Origin: Methanosarcinaceae archaeon
GTDB taxonomy: Archaea; Halobacteriota; Methanosarcinia; Methanosarcinales; Methanosarcinaceae
Length of the DNA: 5,658 bases
NCBI GenBank assembly: GCA_030596385.1
Contig: JAUVKD010000081.1
Coordinates: 1-5,658, forward strand
Direction: 5' to 3'
The first letter of the stretch is position 1. Each line of letters starts with the position of its first letter. Positions 1 to 5,566 of this stretch are shown here, piece after piece. The position numbers were made by a program, and so were the translations under genes. The notes beneath the pieces are model-generated. The model was not told the DNA's origin and made no database searches. It saw only the letters and a list, made by a program, of their open reading frames with translations.

Positions 1-774
1 ATACGGCATTAGGAATTTCCCAATAAATAATTTACCCACCAGATATATTCGCTGAACTTTTCACGTCACGCCTGTATGTGGTTCTGATTCTGAACCAACG
101 AAAAATGGGTATATTAATTTTTGTGAATTGCCTAACGTGAATATTTGAGAACGAATGTGATCATTTTTATTTGTAACAATCACGGGTGCAACATCATTCG
201 GAATTGAAAATCCCCTGATCTCATTCACTGACATTTTGTACTGAAATACTAAGAAACCGTGTTGCTCCAGAATTCCTCTCCACTCTTTAAATGCGGCATG
301 ATCGTTTTTCCAGGTGGATTGTTGGGCAAGCGAGATATCAAAGCATTTTCGGATATCAGTTGCATTTCCTTCCGGGTCGGAAAGATTCTGAATTATTCCT
401 ACCAACTCGTTTTTCTTCGGCTCATCCAATAGTTCTATGAAAATATTCTGCTTAGATTGCACTTCTGGAATCCCTTTGATTGTTTCTGGTGAAATTGCTA
501 TTCTGTCTTCACTTGGTAGAGTACGATAATCCCTGGGTAAAGGTTCTACTTCGGGGGGATTAGATCTGAAAAAGAAAGCAATTGGTTGATTTACAATATT
601 TGAAAATACCCGAAACTGGCTGAGAGTTGGCACTATGCTTCCGTTTTCCCACCCCTCATAGTCACTTTTAGACAATGGTATCAATTCGGATAATTCATTA
701 ACTGAATATCCAAGATTTTCCCGTGCCCATTTTATTATACCGGGTGTAACCGCAATCGGTATGTCTTCTGTCAA
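1..774 (-). pseudogene. XRE-family HTH / ImmA-IrrE metallopeptidase-type regulator, disrupted; runs off left edge
   Basis: The intact family joins an N-terminal Cro/C1-type helix-turn-helix to a COG2856 (ImmA/IrrE) zinc peptidase domain; members act as DNA-binding regulators of mobile elements or as antitoxin-like proteins. Residues 10-65 read as the HTH, with the typical WENGSIVPTLSQF stretch at 42-54, followed by the family linker PLPRDYRTLP (78-87). Residues 198-213 (VIVTNKNDHIRSQIFTL) match the strand and helix that normally lead into HELxHLL, but residues 214-221 read GNSQKLIY, so the HExxH zinc site is absent. A TGA at 61-63 ends the 237-residue frame. The same frame continues past it with KVQR and, near the edge, FIGKFLMP, resembling the conserved F-A-G-E-F-L-x-P of the peptidase domain. 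This is best read as a decayed gene. The start is TTG at 772-774: an in-frame stop lies just upstream, an AGGAGA precedes it, and no other ATG occurs before residue 181. A toxin-like partner (for example DUF4411) may lie beyond the left edge; that is inference. A functional truncated DNA-binding protein is the alternative. Confidence 0.75.
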
Positions 775-782
775 GTTATCTA

Positions 783-788
783 TCTCCT
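783..788 (-). promoter_or_regulatory. Shine-Dalgarno that selects a TTG start
   Basis: On the minus strand AGGAGA lies 8 nt before the TTG at 774-772. With an in-frame TAG a few codons upstream and no nearby ATG or GTG, it supports TTG as the real start of the XRE/ImmA-type gene. Confidence 0.6.
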
Positions 789-797
789 AATTACTTC

Positions 798-809
798 GGA
801 CTTAAGTCC
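798..809. promoter_or_regulatory. Perfect 12-bp palindrome, candidate operator of the XRE regulator
   Basis: GGACTTAAGTCC is perfectly self-complementary and lies 23 bp upstream of the TTG start of the divergent XRE-type gene. A TATA-like TTAAAATA occurs on the minus strand at 853-846, which would put a transcript start near 825 and the palindrome in the early leader, where a bound repressor could block initiation. XRE/C1-type proteins often bind short palindromes at their own promoters, so autoregulation is a reasonable inference. No binding evidence is visible in the sequence itself. Confidence 0.45.
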
Positions 810-918
810 AAGGCTTGCATACAATATCCCAACCTTTTGATATCTTATTTTAATCCCAGAAAACTCCTGTTGCAATGTCCTGCTCTTCTAAATTTCAATT
901 TTTTAGTAATAAAGCTTA

Positions 919-935
919 CGGAATTATATAGTCCG
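919..935. promoter_or_regulatory. CGGA-N9-TCCG inverted repeat upstream of nifB
   Basis: CGGAATTATATAGTCCG is an interrupted inverted repeat with an A/T core, ending 128 nt before the nifB ATG. A site agreeing at 14 of 17 positions lies at 2127-2143, ending 130 nt before the mmp2 ATG. It resembles, but does not match, the NrpR nitrogen operator pattern GGAA-N6-TTCC: the GGA-to-TCC spacer is one base longer and the inner bases differ. It may be an operator or a TATA-containing promoter element; the evidence is position and symmetry only. Confidence 0.3.
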
Positions 936-950
936 AGTTAATCCGAGCAT

Positions 951-968
951 ATCGAGGATTTTCTCGAT
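951..968 (+). other. Small hairpin in the nifB upstream region
   Basis: ATCGAG at 951-956 pairs perfectly with CTCGAT at 963-968 around a six-base GATTTT loop. No T-run follows, so it does not look like a terminator. It could be DNA-level symmetry for a protein site, or a leader hairpin if transcription starts upstream of it. Confidence 0.35.
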
Positions 969-975
969 GCCATAT

Positions 976-1008
976 GGATATATAGCACAGTATTCCAAAA
1001 CATATATC
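976..1008 (+). promoter_or_regulatory. Candidate archaeal promoter region for nifB
   Basis: Two TATA-like boxes lie in this stretch: GGATATATAG around 976-985 and ACATATATC at 1000-1008. Archaeal starts normally fall about 25 bp downstream of the box, giving starts near 1007 or 1030 and a leader of roughly 35-55 nt that includes the GGAGG ribosome-binding site. I cannot tell which box is used. Confidence 0.4.
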
Positions 1009-1063
1009 AATGTTCGACCAGTTAAATTAAAGATAAGTCTATTCTTTATGATACGGAGGAAAA

Positions 1064-1981
1064 ATGTTGCCAGATGAAAAAAATATAAAGGAATATTGCA
1101 CTGAATCCGATACAAAAGACAGTGAATTTAAACGTATAATTGCAGAACATCCATGTTATGATAAGAATGCACAACATAAATTTGGCAGGATACATCTTCC
1201 TGTGGCGCCGGCGTGTAATGTCCAGTGTAATTTCTGTGTGCGTGAGTTCGACTGCGTGAATGAAAGCCGCCCGGGTGTTACCAGTAAGGTGCTGACACCA
1301 CAAGAAGCACTTGAAAAAACACGGGATGTTATCAAAGAACATCCATTCATAAAAGTAATCGGAATAGCAGGCCCAGGTGATCCTCTTGCCAATGACGAAA
1401 CTTTTGAGACATTTAAACTGATAGGAGACGAATTTCCGGACCTGACCCTCTGCATGAGTACAAATGGTCTTTACCTGCCGCAAAAACTACCCGAACTTAT
1501 ACGTCTTGGATTATCCACTTTAACGGTCACGGTAAATGCTGTTGATCCGAAAATCATGGAAAAAATATACTCACACATTATATATGATGGTAAAGTGCAC
1601 AAAGGCATTGAGGCTGCAATGATTATGCATAAGAACCAGATGGAAGGCATAAAAGCGGCAGTTGATGCAGGCCTTGCTGTAAAGATCAATACAGTGCTCA
1701 TACCTACAATAAATGATGACCATATTATTGATATTGCAAAGCAGATAAAAGAAATGGGTGTTTATATTATGAACGTAATGCCGCTTATCAGCCAGGGAGC
1801 ATTTGCACACCTCACACCACCAACAGCACATGAGCGTTCTGCGATTCAGAAAGAATGTGAGCCTTATGTCACTCAGATGAAGCACTGCCGTCAATGCAGG
1901 GCTGATGCCTATGGCCTGATTGGTGAGGACCTGTCACAGGTGAGTGATAAACGAAGAAAATTAATACAGATAAAAACATAG
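1064..1981 (+). CDS. nifB: NifB-type radical SAM protein (nitrogenase cofactor precursor synthase)
   Basis: NifB fuses two [4Fe-4S] clusters and inserts a SAM-derived carbide to form the 8Fe-9S-C NifB-co (L-cluster), precursor of the nitrogenase active-site cofactor; it is cytoplasmic. The radical SAM motif Cx3Cx2C is at C51, C55 and C58 (CNVQCNFC). NifB hallmarks are HPC at 29-31, HKFGRIHLPVAP at 38-49, FDCVNESRPGVTSKVLTP at 62-79, the GPGDPL segment at 103-108 and HCRQCRADA at 274-282. The extra cysteines C31, C64, C130, C275 and C278 are all present, as needed to hold the additional Fe-S clusters. At 305 residues it is a stand-alone archaeal form without the NifX-like tail of many bacterial NifBs. 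The ATG has GGAGG (1055-1059) four bases upstream. It ends in TAG, and readthrough would add only about six residues. No nifHDK genes are in view, so the cluster could serve nitrogenase elsewhere or, by inference, Mcr activation. Confidence 0.93.
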   Translation: MLPDEKNIKEYCTESDTKDSEFKRIIAEHPCYDKNAQHKFGRIHLPVAPACNVQCNFCVREFDCVNESRPGVTSKVLTPQEALEKTRDVIKEHPFIKVIGIAGPGDPLANDETFETFKLIGDEFPDLTLCMSTNGLYLPQKLPELIRLGLSTLTVTVNAVDPKIMEKIYSHIIYDGKVHKGIEAAMIMHKNQMEGIKAAVDAGLAVKINTVLIPTINDDHIIDIAKQIKEMGVYIMNVMPLISQGAFAHLTPPTAHERSAIQKECEPYVTQMKHCRQCRADAYGLIGEDLSQVSDKRRKLIQIKT

Positions 1982-1989
1982 TTGATTGG

Positions 1990-2014
1990 TAACTACTAAC
2001 TACTAACTACTAAC
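1990..2014. repeat. 7-bp tandem repeat, about 3.6 copies
   Basis: TAACTAC is repeated three times without mismatch, followed by TAAC, beginning 9 bp after the nifB stop codon. It contains stop codons in the plus frames and is non-coding. No known function is evident; it looks like a simple-sequence expansion. Confidence 0.85.
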
Positions 2015-2220
2015 ATTATCATTGTCGGATACGGATAAATGGAACTACAATCGCAATTATAAATAAAAATGGTTCTCTTGAACATTGTTTGGGTAATTTA
2101 AATAATTCAGGATATTTCATCAAACCCGGAATTGTATTATCCGGATTAAAGGATAGAATTTATAGAATGCACTGTGATAATGGAAATCGACACTCTGTAA
2201 AACATATCAGTCCCGTATAA
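2014..2220 (+). pseudogene. Start-less open frame, possible gene remnant between nifB and mmp2
   Basis: One plus-strand frame is open for 68 codons and ends in TAA at 2218-2220, but it has no plausible start: the only ATG (2167) would give 17 residues, and a TTG at 2089 has no ribosome-binding site. The frame reads GTTIAIINKNGSLEHC, then NNSGYFIKPGIVLSG, which looks protein-like. Just upstream, in another frame, NIIIVGYG precedes a stop, so a frameshifted Rossmann-like remnant is conceivable. I do not recognise a family. An A+T-rich spacer can hold such an open frame by chance, and I consider that about as likely. Confidence 0.2.
2127..2143. promoter_or_regulatory. CGGA-N9-TCCG inverted repeat upstream of mmp2
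   Basis: CGGAATTGTATTATCCG is the counterpart of the 919-935 site, identical at 14 of 17 positions with the same nine-base spacer. It ends 130 nt before the mmp2 ATG. One further base on each side extends the symmetry (C before, G-A after gives CCGGA/TCCGG). A TATA-like TTTATAGA follows at about 2159-2166. A shared operator is inferred from similarity and position; the site also lies inside the start-less open frame. Confidence 0.3.
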
Positions 2221-2273
2221 TGTTCATCCATGCTTTTATAGGAAATCCATAATAAATTATAGGTGGTATAAAA

Positions 2274-3254
2274 ATGGATCTGAATAAACTTGTACAAAGC
2301 ATCAGGGATTTTGAAGGAGTGACCCGCAAAAGACCAATTGCGGATATTGTCAAAATGTTCGAGACCGTGCGCAGTGAATATAGCGGTACGATCGTCGATT
2401 TTGGTGACGATGCCGCAGTTATTGATATTGACAGTGATGATGTTATCCTGTTCGCAGCAGATGGCATCTGGGGAAAATTATTGCGTGCAAGCCCATGGTG
2501 GGCAGGTTACAGTTCTGTTGTTGTAAACATAAATGACATCTCTGCAATGGGCGGGCGTCCACTTGCGATGGTTAATGTTATGTCATCCAACAACAAAGCA
2601 GCATGCAAGGAAATGCTCAAGGGAATTACGGACGGCATAAAGAAGTTCGGTGTCCCAATGGTTGGCGGACACATGCATCCTGATACACCGTACAGTTCAT
2701 TATCTGTTGCGATTATCGGAATTGCAAAGAAGGATTGCCTTATCAGAAGCGATACTGCAAATTCGGGTGATGTAATTATTGTTGCTTATGATATGGATGG
2801 AAAGATCGGTCCGAATTCACCATATAGCTGGGATACGACGTCATTCAAGGAGCCAAAAATAGTACGTGAAAGATTTCTTGTGATGCAGACTATCGGAGAG
2901 CGAAAGATCGCTACTGCAGGAAAAGATATCTCCAACCCCGGCACTATCGGAACTCTTGGGATGTTGTGCGAGACCAGTAAAATCGGGGCATCTGTTGATC
3001 TTACAAAAATACCTGTGCCAGATGGCATTGATTTTGGGCAATGGTTGAAAGTGTACCCTGCTACCGGATATGTTCTTACTGCAAAACCTGATGATGCTGA
3101 TGAATGCATCAGGATATTTAAGGATGTTGGAATTACTGCTGTTGTTGTTGGGGATATAAATGACAGCCGTAAATTGGAGATATATGACGAAAAAGAAAGG
3201 GCAACAGTTTTTGATTTCAATATTGACGATATAACAGGGATAACAACTGAATAA
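2274..3254 (+). CDS. mmp2: Methanogenesis marker protein 2 (AIR synthase/PurM-like ATP-binding family)
   Basis: This protein belongs to the PurM/ThiL/HypE/SelD superfamily, whose members use ATP to activate or phosphorylate small substrates, and matches the methanogen-specific branch known as methanogenesis marker 2; its exact reaction is unknown. The N-terminal domain carries FGDDAAVI (43-50), the metal/ATP-phosphate segment also found in ThiL and HypE, then NINDISAMGGRP (85-96), the characteristic DIxAMGA/G loop, and GGHMHPD (131-137). The C-terminal domain contains DISNPGTIGTLGML (218-231) and PATGYVL (262-268). At 326 residues it appears full length with no missing core motif. AGGTGGT at 2261-2267 is a good Shine-Dalgarno six bases before the ATG. 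It follows nifB by 292 bp on the same strand and has its own leader, so co-transcription is uncertain. By family it could act in metal-cofactor or methyl-coenzyme M reductase biogenesis; that is inference. Confidence 0.9.
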   Translation: MDLNKLVQSIRDFEGVTRKRPIADIVKMFETVRSEYSGTIVDFGDDAAVIDIDSDDVILFAADGIWGKLLRASPWWAGYSSVVVNINDISAMGGRPLAMVNVMSSNNKAACKEMLKGITDGIKKFGVPMVGGHMHPDTPYSSLSVAIIGIAKKDCLIRSDTANSGDVIIVAYDMDGKIGPNSPYSWDTTSFKEPKIVRERFLVMQTIGERKIATAGKDISNPGTIGTLGMLCETSKIGASVDLTKIPVPDGIDFGQWLKVYPATGYVLTAKPDDADECIRIFKDVGITAVVVGDINDSRKLEIYDEKERATVFDFNIDDITGITTE

Positions 3255-3263
3255 GTCACAAGT

Positions 3264-3296
3264 GGTTAATACTGATCAATGGCTCAGGTATTAGCT
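3264..3296 (+). terminator. Hairpin just after mmp2, possible terminator or 3'-end structure
   Basis: TAATAC (3267-3272) pairs with GTATTA (3288-3293), and TGA (3273-3275) pairs with TCA (3284-3286) with one bulged G, leaving an eight-base loop; the outer bases add one G-C pair and wobble pairs. It begins about 12 nt after the mmp2 stop. A run of five T follows only at about 3308-3312, so it may be an mRNA 3'-end stabiliser rather than a true terminator. Confidence 0.4.
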
Positions 3297-3337
3297 ATGC
3301 GATGGCATTTTTGTCCCAAGGCCATGACAACGGTAAG

Positions 3338-3346
3338 GATATATAC
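3338..3346 (+). promoter_or_regulatory. Candidate TATA box for enolase
   Basis: GATATATAC lies about 50 bp before the eno ATG. A start about 25 bp downstream would fall near 3367 and leave a leader of about 25 nt carrying the AAGGTGAT ribosome-binding site (3381-3388). A second A/T-rich box, CTTTATATG at 3359-3367, is less well placed because it would leave almost no leader. Confidence 0.4.
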
Positions 3347-3393
3347 GTTTGCAGTATACTTTATATGTTACAATTATTAGAAGGTGATGTAGA

Positions 3394-4665
3394 ATGTACA
3401 TTGGAAATGATAAAAGGTACAAAATCAAGAAAGTACACGCACGAGAGATATTGGATTCCAGAGGAAATCCCACTGTTGAAGTCGATGTGTATACAGATAA
3501 AGGGTTTGGAAGGGCAAGTGTACCATCCGGTGCATCCACAGGCACAAATGAGGCGCTTGAACTTCGGGACAGGGAAGAGCGATACAATGGCAAAGGCGTA
3601 TTGGATGCTGTTGAAAATATAAACAAGGCTATTGAATCTGAAATTCTCGGCATGGATGTGCGAAGCCAACGGGAAATAGATAATTTAATGATCAAATTAG
3701 ATGGCACGGATAATAAAGCAAGTCTTGGCGCAAACGCCATTCTTGGTGTATCGATGTCTGTCGCAAAGGCGGCAGCCGATTCACTTAACGTGCCACTGTA
3801 CCGTTATTTTGGAGGATCTAACGCATTCACATTGCCAGTTCCTACAATGAATGTACTAAACGGCGGACAACATGCCGGAAATGGCCTTTCGATTCAGGAA
3901 TTCATGATCCAGCCAAAGGGTGCCGATACATTTTCAAAAGCACTACAAATGGGTACGGAAACATATCATGCACTTGGAAAGGTTCTTGAGGCGAAATACG
4001 GGGCATCTGCGACCAATGTAGGATATGAAGGCGGTTACGCACCTCCGCTTACCATGACAAGCGATGCACTTGATGCTCTTGTATGTGCTATTGATGAGGC
4101 AGGATATTTAGAAACTGAAGTAAGTATTGGTATGGATGCAGCAGCTTCCGAGTTTTTTGATGGTACACATTATTCGATCGATGGTAAAATGTTGACTCCG
4201 GGTGAGCTTATAGATTATTACATTGAACTTGTGGATACCTATCCTATTATACTTATTGAAGACCCATTCCATGAAGAGTCATTTGAGGATTTTGCAACAC
4301 TTACCAGTGAACTATGGGATACGATCATCATAGGTGATGACCTGTTTGTGACTAATGTTGAAAGACTCAATAAGGGCATTGAGATGAACGCGGCGAATGC
4401 TCTGCTTTTGAAAGTAAACCAGATAGGTACTATTTCCGAAGCATTCGATGCAGCAAATATGGCATCAAGAAATGGCTACAATGTTGTAGTGAGCCATCGC
4501 TCGGCAGAAACCGAGGATGATACAATTGCTGATATTTCTGTTGCAATCGGTGCTGACTTGATCAAGACCGGTGCACCTGCGCGAAGTGAGCGCACTGCAA
4601 AATACAACCAGTTACTCAGAATTGAGGAAGATCTGGGAGACGCTGCAATATATATGCAGTTGTAA
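3394..4665 (+). CDS. eno: Enolase (phosphopyruvate hydratase)
   Basis: Enolase interconverts 2-phosphoglycerate and phosphoenolpyruvate in glycolysis and gluconeogenesis; it is cytoplasmic and magnesium-dependent. The N-terminal domain has AREILDSRGNPTVEV (16-30) and the mobile loop SVPSGASTG (42-50). Active-site positions by alignment from memory are H160 and E169 (HAGN...QEFM), the acid/base E212, metal ligands D248, E289 and D315 (GMDAA, LIEDPF, IGDDLFVTN), catalytic K340 in LLLKVNQIGT, H368-R369-S370, and K391 in IKTGAPARSER. All are present, so activity is expected. Two normally conserved neighbours differ: GDEGG is GYEGG at 210-214, and SHRSGETED is SHRSAETED at 367-375. Length (423) is normal. 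The ATG has AAGGTGAT five bases upstream, complementary to the archaeal 16S tail. A T-run follows the stop, so it is probably a single-gene transcript. Confidence 0.96.
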   Translation: MYIGNDKRYKIKKVHAREILDSRGNPTVEVDVYTDKGFGRASVPSGASTGTNEALELRDREERYNGKGVLDAVENINKAIESEILGMDVRSQREIDNLMIKLDGTDNKASLGANAILGVSMSVAKAAADSLNVPLYRYFGGSNAFTLPVPTMNVLNGGQHAGNGLSIQEFMIQPKGADTFSKALQMGTETYHALGKVLEAKYGASATNVGYEGGYAPPLTMTSDALDALVCAIDEAGYLETEVSIGMDAAASEFFDGTHYSIDGKMLTPGELIDYYIELVDTYPIILIEDPFHEESFEDFATLTSELWDTIIIGDDLFVTNVERLNKGIEMNAANALLLKVNQIGTISEAFDAANMASRNGYNVVVSHRSAETEDDTIADISVAIGADLIKTGAPARSERTAKYNQLLRIEEDLGDAAIYMQL

Positions 4666-4670
4666 TAATC

Positions 4671-4700
4671 CCCTTCTTTTTTTCATTTTGTGTTTGTGTT
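4671..4700 (+). terminator. T-run terminator after enolase
   Basis: A pyrimidine-rich stretch starts five bases after the eno stop, with seven consecutive T at 4677-4683, another TTTT at 4686-4689 and further T clusters. Archaeal RNA polymerase terminates at such non-template T-runs without requiring a hairpin, so this fits an intrinsic archaeal terminator. Confidence 0.6.
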
Positions 4701-4710
4701 TAATTTTATT

Positions 4711-4755
4711 CTTTATTTAACTTAACTTGATTTGGCTTAATTTAATTTGGCTTTA
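4711..4755. repeat. Degenerate pentanucleotide tract upstream of the AlkD-like gene
   Basis: Nine consecutive five-base units read CTTTA, TTTAA, CTTAA, CTTGA, TTTGG, CTTAA, TTTAA, TTTGG, CTTTA, so nearly every unit fits YTT followed by two purines. A 9-bp word, ATTTGGCTT, also recurs 15 bp apart (4730-4738 and 4745-4753). The tract ends 16 bp before the next start codon and probably overlaps that gene's promoter; no distinct TATA box stands out within it. Confidence 0.5.
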
Positions 4756-4771
4756 TGTCACAGGATGAACT

Positions 4772-5476
4772 ATGAATGTTAATACTAATGTTAATACTAA
4801 TTTCAGTGATATAATCAAAAAAATGGAATACATGTCCAACCCGGATGCTTTAGAAGGAATGGCAAAATATGGTATCACCCCGGAAAAAGCATTCGGCGTG
4901 TCAATACCAAATCTTCGAAGAATTGCAAAGGAAACAGAAAAAAACCATGTCCTTGCACAACAACTCTGGGAATCCGGTATTCGTGAGACTATGATCCTTG
5001 CGAGCATGATTGATGAGCCGGATATGGTGACACAGGAGCAGATGGAACAGTGGGTACTTGATTTTGATTATTGGGAAATATGTGATCAGTGCTGTATGAA
5101 CCTGTTCGAGAAAAGCGGTTTTGCGTATCAAAAGGCGATTGAGTGGAGTTTGAGGGACGAGGAATTCGTAAAACGAGCCGGGTTCGTACTTATGGCGCGG
5201 CTGGCTGTAAGCGACAAAAGAGCTGATGACAGTCGGTTTGAGCAATTTTTCCCGATAATGGTGCGGGAAGCATGTGATGAGAGGAATTTTGTCAAGAAGG
5301 CAGTCAATTGGGCATTGAGACAGATCGGGAAGAGAAATCTTGCCCTGAATGTAAAAGCGATTGAGACTGCAAAGGAGATGCGGGAGACCGATTCAAGAAG
5401 TGCGAAGTGGATAGCTTCGGATGCTATACGAGAATTGAGTGGGGAAGCGGTTTATAAGAGGATGCGAAAGAAGTAA
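4772..5476 (+). CDS. AlkD-like DNA alkylation repair protein (HEAT-repeat DNA glycosylase family)
   Basis: The protein matches the DNA alkylation repair enzyme family (COG4912, AlkD/AlkC fold), all-helical HEAT-like proteins that excise N3- or N7-alkylated bases. Typical segments are YGITPEKAFGVSIPNLRRIAK (start 33), the DYWEICDQC helix (99-107), KRAGFVLMARLA (134-145) and KKAVNWALRQIGK (175-187). By analogy with Bacillus cereus AlkD, W101 and D105 keep the W-x3-D spacing of the lesion-binding Trp and catalytic Asp, and W180 matches the second DNA-contacting Trp. Length (234) is usual. The ATG is preceded by AGGATG (4762-4767), a weak ribosome-binding site. The first residues, MNVNTNVNTN, come from a 12-bp duplication, and Met18 is a possible alternative start closer to the conserved domain. 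Family members include non-enzymatic or differently specialised proteins, so substrate is not certain. It is separated from eno by a terminator and seems independently transcribed. Confidence 0.85.
   Translation: MNVNTNVNTNFSDIIKKMEYMSNPDALEGMAKYGITPEKAFGVSIPNLRRIAKETEKNHVLAQQLWESGIRETMILASMIDEPDMVTQEQMEQWVLDFDYWEICDQCCMNLFEKSGFAYQKAIEWSLRDEEFVKRAGFVLMARLAVSDKRADDSRFEQFFPIMVREACDERNFVKKAVNWALRQIGKRNLALNVKAIETAKEMRETDSRSAKWIASDAIRELSGEAVYKRMRKK
4775..4801 (+). repeat. 12-bp direct duplication inside the AlkD-like N-terminus
   Basis: AATGTTAATACT occurs twice back to back (4775-4786 and 4787-4798) followed by AAT, encoding Asn-Val-Asn-Thr twice then Asn. The duplication keeps the frame and adds only a few low-complexity residues before the conserved domain. 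Confidence 0.85.
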
Positions 5477-5566
5477 AGTTTACTTTCGGTACTAATTGTG
5501 TACTGCCATAATAAACTAAATAATATTAACTAATTGAATGTAATTTTTAATAAGTGATGAGCAATA
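5477..5566. other. A/T-rich non-coding spacer after the AlkD-like gene
   Basis: No credible gene, RNA or strong T-run terminator is visible here. A short inverted repeat, AAGTAAA (5471-5477) with TTTACTT (5479-5485), overlaps the AlkD-like stop codon; with a one-base centre it is DNA symmetry rather than a convincing RNA hairpin. Confidence 0.5.

Noticed and set aside
919..935. NrpR nitrogen operator upstream of nifB
   Set aside because: The GGAA-N6-TTCC pattern is not met: the spacing is one base longer and the right half is (A/G)TCC, so I keep it only as an unidentified inverted repeat.
1046..1483. 145-codon minus-strand open frame overlapping nifB
   Set aside because: It is antisense to a clearly recognised nifB, has a low-complexity aromatic-rich translation and no family resemblance.
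1990..2014. CRISPR-like array
   Set aside because: The unit is 7 bp with no spacers, so it is a simple tandem repeat.
2786..3259. 157-codon minus-strand open frame over the mmp2 3' half
   Set aside because: It is the antisense shadow of a well-supported gene; its serine/isoleucine-rich composition reflects the complementary codons.
3302..3622. 106-codon plus-strand frame overlapping the start of eno
   Set aside because: It is out of frame with enolase, lacks a Shine-Dalgarno site, and its second half is only the shifted reading of eno codons.
3291..3740. 149-codon minus-strand open frame over the eno 5' end
   Set aside because: It overlaps the conserved enolase N-terminus and its promoter, with no recognisable motifs or ribosome-binding site.
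4901..5245. 114-codon minus-strand open frame inside the AlkD-like gene
   Set aside because: It is antisense to a recognised gene and has no independent support.
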